From: Bacteroidales bacterium UBA1628
Lineage (GTDB): Bacteria > Bacteroidota > Bacteroidia > Bacteroidales > UBA932
DNA length: 20,465 nt
Assembly: GCA_002321335.1 (NCBI GenBank)
Contig: DCMG01000101.1
Coordinates: 1 to 20,465, forward strand
Reading direction: 5' to 3'
Part shown: piece by piece, positions 14,747 to 20,465 of the stretch
Layout: each line of letters begins with the position of its first letter
Position numbering within the stretch: position 1 is the stretch's first letter
The notes under the pieces: generated by a model
Database searches by the model: none
What the model was told of the DNA's origin: nothing
The model's input: only the letters and a program-made list of their open reading frames with translations
Program-made: the position numbers and the translations under genes

Positions 14747-16288
14747 CTAAACAACCTTCCAGCCGTCGATGCGGCGGTTTGCGGTTGAGAAGTTGACTCC
14801 GATTTTGAATATCCTCCTCGGGTCGTCGGCGAACGGGCGGGCGTAGCCTCGCTCCTCAATCTGGGCGAGGGCTTCGTCCGGGGTGGAGTCGGTCTTGATT
14901 TCGATGACATAGACGTAGTCCTTGGTCTTGATGAGGATGTCAATGCGACCGTTGGAGGTCGTGCGCTCTGTCTCAACATATTCCCCCATCAGCTCGATGA
15001 TGATGTACATCGCGTACTGGAAGTCCTTTTCGCAGTCGGCCTGGATCTGGTAGTTGGTTCTGGCAAAGAGGGCGTCAAGGCGGGTCATGAAGCTTTCCGG
15101 GTTGCCACTGCGGATGTCTCTGGTCATGCGCGAGATGAGCATCATCGGGGTCTCGGAGCCCACTGGGGTGTAATACGGCATCAAATAGTTAAGGAAACCA
15201 TGCTTCACCTCCCTATTCGGAAATCCTAAGTGATAAATCTGGAAATCCTCATCGTAGCCCTTGATGGTAAGGTAGCCGCTCTGGTAGAGGAGCGGGACGG
15301 GGTTCAGGAACGCTGAGCTGATGTCAGTAAGAAGCGAGGAGTCTGCCTCCTGCTCCGACAGGCTCGTTATGTCGTACGAAGTGTTCTTCATTACCTTGAC
15401 TAGGAACGATGGGGTGCCCGTCTCGAACCAATACTCCTTGAACTTCATGCTGTCAAATGTGTTCAAGAGGCTGAACGGATTATAGACCCCGATTGAATCT
15501 TCGCAGAAATGATAGCCATCGTACATCAGGGCAAGCTTCTGACGGCATTCATCGTCAGTGAGCCCGTTGGCCTCAGCGAGTTCCCTGACACTATCTGAGA
15601 AATAGTCTTTGAGATCTGCCTCTGAAATTCCGCAGATGTCCGTGTAACGAGCGTCCATTGAGATGTCCTTCAGGTTGTTCAAGTCACTGAACACGCTCAT
15701 TTTGCCAATCTTAGTAACTCCAGTGAGGAATCCAAAACGGATGTAACCGTCCTTGCCTTTCATCACACCGTAGAAGCCGCGGAGCGTCTCGCGCATCTTG
15801 TCTTGAAGCTCTGGACTGTCAAGATTGTCAATGACAGGTTTGTCATATTCATCAATCAGAATGACAACTTGGCGACCGGTCTTGTTGTAAGCGCACTCTA
15901 TCAGGTTGTCGAAGCGGACTGGAAAAGTTTTGTATTTTTTTACAACTCCAAATCGTGATTCAAGGGTTTCTAATTGCCTCCCGATTTTATCATTCAAGGC
16001 TTCCATGTCAGTATAGCTGGCACCACTCAGGTCGAAATGCAGCACAGGGTACTCCGTCCAGTCCTTCTCCAGCGAAGCGATGGCCAACCCGTCGAACAGT
16101 TCCTTTTTCCCCTGAAAGTACGCCTCCATGGTTGACACCAGCAGACTCTTGCCGAACCGCCTCGGACGGCTCAGGAAGTAATACTGACCAGTCTGAGCAA
16201 TCTTGTAAATGAGGTCGGTTTTGTCAATATAGACGAATCCGCCTTGACGAATCTTCTCAAAGTTCTGTATTCCAATCGGGTAAAGCAT
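14747..16288 (-). CDS. AAA-ATPase / PD-(D/E)XK nuclease-like protein (DUF1703 type)
   Basis: This 513-residue protein belongs to a family heavily expanded in Bacteroidota and some other gut anaerobes. The N-terminal AAA-ATPase-like domain (PF09820 type) starts MLYPIGIQNFEKIRQGGFVYIDKT and has the P-loop RPRRFGKSL (41-49) and Walker B-like ILIDEYDKP. The C-terminal PD-(D/E)XK-like domain (PF08011 type) has GRIDILIKTKDYVYVIEIK (447-465) with Asp450, Glu463 and Lys465. The function of the family is unknown; nuclease activity is a prediction from the motif. Copies are often multicopy and accessory, which fits a site next to a recombinase gene. A TATCTTTG element lies 28 bp upstream. It converges with the aromatic operon. 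Confidence 0.9.
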   Translation of the reverse strand: MLYPIGIQNFEKIRQGGFVYIDKTDLIYKIAQTGQYYFLSRPRRFGKSLLVSTMEAYFQGKKELFDGLAIASLEKDWTEYPVLHFDLSGASYTDMEALNDKIGRQLETLESRFGVVKKYKTFPVRFDNLIECAYNKTGRQVVILIDEYDKPVIDNLDSPELQDKMRETLRGFYGVMKGKDGYIRFGFLTGVTKIGKMSVFSDLNNLKDISMDARYTDICGISEADLKDYFSDSVRELAEANGLTDDECRQKLALMYDGYHFCEDSIGVYNPFSLLNTFDSMKFKEYWFETGTPSFLVKVMKNTSYDITSLSEQEADSSLLTDISSAFLNPVPLLYQSGYLTIKGYDEDFQIYHLGFPNREVKHGFLNYLMPYYTPVGSETPMMLISRMTRDIRSGNPESFMTRLDALFARTNYQIQADCEKDFQYAMYIIIELMGEYVETERTTSNGRIDILIKTKDYVYVIEIKTDSTPDEALAQIEERGYARPFADDPRRIFKIGVNFSTANRRIDGWKVV

Positions 16289-16315
16289 ACACCTGTCCTT
16301 TTAGTTCATTCTCTA

Positions 16316-16323
16316 CAAAGATA
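16316..16323 (-). promoter_or_regulatory. -7 element for the ATPase gene
   Basis: Minus-strand TATCTTTG is a perfect TAnnTTTG, 28 bp before the ATPase ATG. No TTTG is seen 19-21 bp further up. Confidence 0.6.
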
Positions 16324-16360
16324 TAAACTTTTCCCGACACTTCTATATCCAGATGTAACG

Positions 16361-16468
16361 GTGAAGGATAACTCTTTGAATATGTTGAATATAGGCATGC
16401 GCCTTGTGTTGGCCTCCGCACATGACGGCAGGAAATATATTTTTGAATTTCAATGTGTTATCCTCCAC
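16361..16468. repeat. 12-bp inverted repeat pair between recombinase and ATPase genes
   Basis: GTGAAGGATAAC (16361-16372) and GTTATCCTCCAC (16457-16468) are inverted copies with one mismatch, enclosing 84 bp. The enclosed DNA carries two GAATAT sites and an AAATATATTT run. The right copy ends 7 bp from the stop of the recombinase gene. It may be a recombinase site pair, a long-range stem or chance. Confidence 0.5.
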
Positions 16469-16475
16469 TGTTGTT

Positions 16476-17399
16476 TTACACAATCGATCTGATCATGTCC
16501 TCGACGCATTTTCGCTTTTGTTCCATTCCAGGATGGACGTAAAGGTTCAGCGTGGTGCTGACATTGGCATGTCCTAGAATCGAGCTCAGGGTCTTGTAGT
16601 CGCATTTGCTTTCAACGCACCGTGTGGCGAAAGTATGCCGCAGGCCGTGGAAACGGCGCATCGACAAGCCAAGGACGGAGGCTACTTTCTTGAAATGGTT
16701 GCGCATCGTTTGAGGCTCGGTCGGATTAGTCTGGCCGGAAATCACGAAACACTTGTCAATTGAACCTTTTGAATATTCGGAAAGAATGACGGCGAGATCG
16801 CTGATGACCGGGATATCCCGATAAGAACCTGCTGTCTTGGGGTAGTCGAGGGTGAGCTCCGACCGTTTGGGACCATCGTCAACCACATATATCCGGTGAA
16901 CTGTCCGCCTTATCCGGATGGTTCCGGTCTTGATGTCAACATCCTCCCATTTCAAGGCGCAGACCTCACCTATTCTCATTCCGGTGAAAAGGCAGAGCTG
17001 AAGCCCAAGGTTGTATTTTCCAGGGTGAGAGGACAGGTAGTCAAGCATTCGCTGTTCCTCGCAGACGGAAAGCACGTCCGTCTGGCGCTGCATTCTTGGG
17101 GTCGGAAATTTGACCTCTATTATTCTGTGAGCGATCCAGCCGCGCTTCTCCCCGAACTTGACGAGCATCTTAAGGACTATCAGCATTCCTTTGACTGTTG
17201 TCACATTCAGACCATCTTTTATTTTGGAATCCACCATTTTCTGCACGGAACGAGCCGTCACATCATTGAGGCTCTTGAACCGTGGTTCAAGATGATTTTG
17301 AATGATAAGCGAATAAGCAGCCATTGTGGAGGTCTTGACATACCGCTTTTTTTCTTGTTTCCACAACCGGCACACTTCGCGAAATGAAATCTGTGTCAT
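16476..17399 (-). CDS. Tyrosine recombinase (phage-integrase family)
   Basis: This 307-residue site-specific DNA recombinase looks complete. The N-terminal SAM-like core-binding domain spans about 5-95, and the catalytic domain spans 110-300 with all expected residues: Arg142 (TGMRIGE), Lys189 (YPKTAGSYRDIP), His251 and Arg254 (HGLRHTFAT), His277 (LGHANVSTT) and nucleophile Tyr287 (LNLYVHP). This matches integrases of Bacteroidales mobile elements and also the invertases that switch surface-protein promoters, and sequence alone does not separate these. No excisionase, relaxase or phage genes are in the window. Its gene faces away from susC across 733 bp that hold an inverted repeat pair, and a second pair lies just past its stop. 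Confidence 0.93.
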   Translation of the reverse strand: MTQISFREVCRLWKQEKKRYVKTSTMAAYSLIIQNHLEPRFKSLNDVTARSVQKMVDSKIKDGLNVTTVKGMLIVLKMLVKFGEKRGWIAHRIIEVKFPTPRMQRQTDVLSVCEEQRMLDYLSSHPGKYNLGLQLCLFTGMRIGEVCALKWEDVDIKTGTIRIRRTVHRIYVVDDGPKRSELTLDYPKTAGSYRDIPVISDLAVILSEYSKGSIDKCFVISGQTNPTEPQTMRNHFKKVASVLGLSMRRFHGLRHTFATRCVESKCDYKTLSSILGHANVSTTLNLYVHPGMEQKRKCVEDMIRSIV

Positions 17400-18132
17400 T
17401 GTTTAAAAATTTATAAGTTAAAAGAACAAACAATGAATTTAATGATAATGCCAGTTCAAAACATAGGGAAATCGTTAATAATTATGCCCTAAAAACTTAT
17501 AACGATAAAGTTAATCGGGCTGTTTTTCTTAAAAGTTTTCGCCAATTTGTTGCTATTTCAAGAAAATGTAATTATCTTGTCAGAAGTTCATGGTTTTTCG
17601 GCATAACAAGGCTGTCCGTATGATTTCACCTGTTTGTGCCGTTACCTTTGAGCAGATGTGGCGGTATTTGTTGTTTAGGAGTTGTTTTCAAATCGATTGT
17701 CTATGACGGACGCTTACAAAATGGAAAGTGTTGCAGACCTCCTTACAGGCGGTTGTTTAGAGTTTGTTTATGAAAAACAGCCCGTTGAAACGATATAGTT
17801 TATTTTTTTTAATGTGTCAAATTGTTAGTTTTATGCCCGATTTATTAACTGTTTAGTTAATGCAATCTTTTGAGCATTGAATATAACGATTGCATAAAAC
17901 GATAAATGATAGATATAAATTCACTATGACAGGTACATTCAATAGTTGGAATTGTCAGAATATTTTATTTTTTTTGTATGTGGGTTTGGCATTTGGTTTT
18001 GTGACAGAGCCGCTTTCGGCAGTGCCAGGGAACAATGAAGGCCCCGTGGTATGAGTAAGATTGAAATATAGAACGTAGGATTACTATTATCAATATTCAA
18101 TAATCGTTAAGTTTAACAAAAGTTTTAAGCTT
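17400..18132. other. AT-rich intergenic region between recombinase and susC-like gene
   Basis: I see no gene in these 733 bp. They are clearly more AT-rich than the flanking genes. Contents: an 18-bp inverted repeat pair (17516-17784); a lone TACCTTTG (TAnnTTTG type) at 17643-17650 pointing towards susC, with a weak TATG 20 bp before it; and a loose direct repeat (TTATGCCC...AGTTAAT) at 17482-17515 and 17831-17861. No clear promoter is visible close to susC. Confidence 0.6.
17516..17784. repeat. 18-bp inverted repeat pair, candidate invertible segment
   Basis: CGGGCTGTTTTTCTTAAA (17516-17533) and TTTATGAAAAACAGCCCG (17767-17784) are inverted copies with 17 of 18 positions matching, 13 of them contiguous. 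They enclose 233 bp that contain the only TAnnTTTG element of the region, currently directed at susC. The left copy is 117 bp from the start codon of the tyrosine recombinase. Confidence 0.7.
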
Positions 18133-20465
18133 ATGGGTAAAAAGTTATTTACAATCGCGCTGTGCCTGTTCATCAGCATAGGTGCAGCATTGGCCCAGAC
18201 AATCAAGGTGTCCGGTACGGTCACGGATGCGGCCAACGGCGAACCCGTTGTGGGCGCTGCGGTGCAGCTCAAGGGCAGTACAAGCACTTACACCTTGACA
18301 GATGATCTTGGAAACTACCAGCTTTCAGTTCCGTCCAACGGGACTCTGTCTGTAAGCTGCCTCGGCTTCCTTCCTACGGAGATGCCAGTCAGCGGCCGAA
18401 CCCTTTTGAACATTACGTTGCAGCCAGACACACAGACTCTTGATGACGTCATCGTGGTTGCTTACGGAACAGTTCGCAGGGAGGCTAACACCGGTTCGGT
18501 GGCATCCGTGAAGAACGAGCAGCTCGCCCAGGCCCCGGCCACATCAGTTGATAAGATGCTTTCCGGTAAGATGGCCGGAGTGTCCATCACCTCCGGTTCC
18601 GGTCAGCCTGGTTCAACCTCTACAATCCGTGTGCGCGGTACCTCTTCAATCAACGCAGGTAACGAGCCTCTTTGGGTGGTTGATGGCATTCCTGTGATGT
18701 CAAGTGACTACCGTCAGCTTTCTGCGGTCGGTGTCGGTGGCGGTTCGTCATCAACTTTCCTCAACCCTAACGACATCGAGTCTATCACCGTCCTCAAGGA
18801 TGCGGCCGCCGCTTCTGTTTATGGTTCCCGCGCAGCCAACGGTGTCATCCTCGTGACCACCAAGAGCGGAAAGAGCGGAAAGGCAAGATTCACCGCGAGG
18901 GCGAAATTCGGAGCCCAGCAGCTGATCAACGACAACAACCTCCGTCCTCTCACCGGCGAGGAACTTCTTGAATATAGAAGAGTCTGCGCGGTCAACGCCG
19001 GCTACAATCCGGATGATCCTACATCCCAGTACTACTTCCCTTACACCTTGCTCAAGGATGGGACCACGAATTGGTACAAGGAACTCACCAGGATGGGCAG
19101 CATGCAGGAATATGAGGTCAACGCCACCGGTGGAACCGACAAGGCTTCCTACTACTCATCCCTCGCTTACCACAAGAACAAAGGCGTGTTCTACGGAGTT
19201 GACTATGAGCGTTTCACCGCCCGTGTGAACGCTGACGTTAAGCTCACGTCCAAGCTCTCTACAGGAGCCAGGATCAATGCCAGCCTTTCCGACTCCAATT
19301 CGGGACAGATGGGTAACCTTTACTATTCCAACCCTCAGTATGCGATGTGGGGCATTCTCCCTTGGACACCGCTGCGTAACGAGGACGGCTCGTTCAATGT
19401 GAAGATTCCTGAGAACTCGAACACCAACCCTCGCGCCAACGCCGAGTACGACATCTACAATGACAAGGATTATAGGCTCCAGGGATCTCTTTACCTTGAG
19501 TGGAAGCCGATTCCTCAGTTGTCTTTCAAAACCACGGATGGAATTGAGTTCCTTTATGAGTCGTCCAAGCAGTACTGGGCTCCCGAGACAAACGAGGGTT
19601 CCACTACTCTTTGGCTGATCGGAACAAAAGACATTCGTTACACGACATCCAACACCATCACTTATGATGACAAGTTCGGTGATCATTCCGTGCGTGTCCT
19701 TGTCGGGCAGGAAGCGATGACAGACACCTATGACTACCTCGGTGGCCAGTCGCCTAACGTCGACCCTCTCATCCCTTACCCTACGACATCAACAGCTGCG
19801 CAAGACGAGGTTCTCTACAACTTCTCGGAGGAGTCCATGCTTTCCTTCTTCGGTGTCGCTGACTACAACTATCTGAACAAATACTATCTTCAGGCCTCCC
19901 TCCGCGCTGACGGAAGTTCCCTTTTCGGATCGGACAACAGATGGGGCGTGTTCTGGTCAGTGGGTGGCTCATGGAACATCTCTAAGGAAAATTTCATGAG
20001 GAATTCAAACCATTGGCTCAGCGCCCTGAAACTCCGTGCCTCCTATGGTGTGAACGGTAACAACAACATCTCCGCATACAGGGCTTACGGAATCTATACG
20101 ACAGCCACTTACGCCAACCTTGTCGGAATGGTTCCGTCAAGGCCTGCCAACCCGGAACTCTCATGGGAGAAGAACAAGACTTGGAACGTAGGTCTTGACT
20201 TCGGATTCTTCGATGACAGACTAACTGGTAGCGTGGATGTTTACCAGAGAAAGACCGATGACATGCTTCTTTCAAAGCAGGTGCCTTACACAACCGGTTT
20301 CGCGTCCAACTTCATGAATATCGGTTCCATCCGCAACCGTGGTGTCGAGTTCCAGCTTGAGGGGGTTCTTCTCCGCAAAAACGACTGGCTCTGGACCGCC
20401 GGCTTCAATGTGGCGTTCAACCGCTCAAAGGTGCTTGATCTCGGAGATTCAGAGTTCCTTTCAGT
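18133..20465 (+). CDS. SusC/RagA-family TonB-dependent outer-membrane transporter, 3'-truncated
   Basis: The first 777 residues of a protein of about 1000 are visible. SusC-type proteins form the outer-membrane barrel that, with a SusD lipoprotein lid, imports glycans or peptides using TonB energy. The ATG at 18133 opens a signal peptide (MGKKLFTIALCLFISIGAALA, cleavage near residue 21). A CarboxypepD_reg-like domain (about 25-100) follows, then the TonB-box region DDVIVVAYGT (104-113) and a plug with SGKMAGVSI, IRVRGTSSIN, the SusC signature LWVVDGIPV, DIESITVLKDAAAASVYGSRAANGVILVTTKSG, then barrel strands. No N-terminal STN domain is present, so FecR/ECF-sigma signalling through this protein is unlikely. 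A susD partner would be expected beyond the window edge. The substrate cannot be told. Confidence 0.96.
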   Translation, partial: MGKKLFTIALCLFISIGAALAQTIKVSGTVTDAANGEPVVGAAVQLKGSTSTYTLTDDLGNYQLSVPSNGTLSVSCLGFLPTEMPVSGRTLLNITLQPDTQTLDDVIVVAYGTVRREANTGSVASVKNEQLAQAPATSVDKMLSGKMAGVSITSGSGQPGSTSTIRVRGTSSINAGNEPLWVVDGIPVMSSDYRQLSAVGVGGGSSSTFLNPNDIESITVLKDAAAASVYGSRAANGVILVTTKSGKSGKARFTARAKFGAQQLINDNNLRPLTGEELLEYRRVCAVNAGYNPDDPTSQYYFPYTLLKDGTTNWYKELTRMGSMQEYEVNATGGTDKASYYSSLAYHKNKGVFYGVDYERFTARVNADVKLTSKLSTGARINASLSDSNSGQMGNLYYSNPQYAMWGILPWTPLRNEDGSFNVKIPENSNTNPRANAEYDIYNDKDYRLQGSLYLEWKPIPQLSFKTTDGIEFLYESSKQYWAPETNEGSTTLWLIGTKDIRYTTSNTITYDDKFGDHSVRVLVGQEAMTDTYDYLGGQSPNVDPLIPYPTTSTAAQDEVLYNFSEESMLSFFGVADYNYLNKYYLQASLRADGSSLFGSDNRWGVFWSVGGSWNISKENFMRNSNHWLSALKLRASYGVNGNNNISAYRAYGIYTTATYANLVGMVPSRPANPELSWEKNKTWNVGLDFGFFDDRLTGSVDVYQRKTDDMLLSKQVPYTTGFASNFMNIGSIRNRGVEFQLEGVLLRKNDWLWTAGFNVAFNRSKVLDLGDSEFLS

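Noticed and set aside
17482..17861. Loose direct repeat (TTATGCCC...AGTTAAT) at 17482-17515 and 17831-17861 as attL/attR of an integrated element.
   Set aside because: Similarity is limited to two short AT-rich blocks with different spacing, and the repeats do not flank the recombinase gene.

Overview
The window looks like a chromosomal segment from a Bacteroidota, probably Bacteroidales, genome. The evidence is a SusC/RagA-family TonB-dependent transporter, a NagB-like/PIG-L fusion protein, the gene order pheA / aminotransferase / tyrA / DAHP synthase-chorismate mutase, a DUF1703-type AAA-ATPase, weak Shine-Dalgarno signals, and several promoters matching the Bacteroidota consensus (-33 TTTG-like, about 20 bp, -7 TAnnTTTG). 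Coding regions look GC-rich (mid-50s percent by eye). The intergenic DNA before susC is markedly AT-rich.

Layout. 1-8215 (minus strand): 3'-truncated purL with its own promoter; a secreted PHB-depolymerase/CE1-like esterase; nagB; a NagB-like/PIG-L deacetylase fusion; and a YpfJ-type zinc metallopeptidase. The fusion and nagB are 45 bp apart and form an amino-sugar unit. 8360-10166 (plus): a promoter, tRNA-Leu(CAA) and terminator, then pyrH and frr. 10255-14565 (plus): an aromatic amino acid operon. It starts with a Phe/Tyr-rich leader peptide and a terminator/antiterminator pair, followed by pheA, an aminotransferase overlapping pheA by 4 bp, a REP-like repeat cluster, tyrA, and a DAHP synthase-chorismate mutase fusion 2 bp after tyrA. 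A 27-bp perfect inverted repeat ends the operon. 14747-17399 (minus): an AAA-ATPase/PD-(D/E)XK protein and a complete tyrosine recombinase. 17400-18132: an AT-rich gene-free region with an 18-bp inverted repeat pair. 18133-end (plus): the 5' part of a susC-like gene.

How the parts work together. The leader peptide (five Phe and three Tyr codons in 19), a rho-independent terminator and a competing antiterminator make a classical ribosome-mediated attenuator that would tune the whole Phe/Tyr operon. The NagB pair plus the SusC transporter fit a glycan-using lifestyle. The recombinase, the inverted repeats and the susC start suggest a possible phase-variable switch, which is not proven.

Structure at larger scale. 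A dispersed hairpin (conserved loop GAGCYTGTCGA with covarying stems) occurs at three loci, one of them inside the esterase reading frame. The hexamer GAATAT/ATATTC occurs about 47 times by hand count, several times what composition predicts, in several reading phases and in non-coding DNA.
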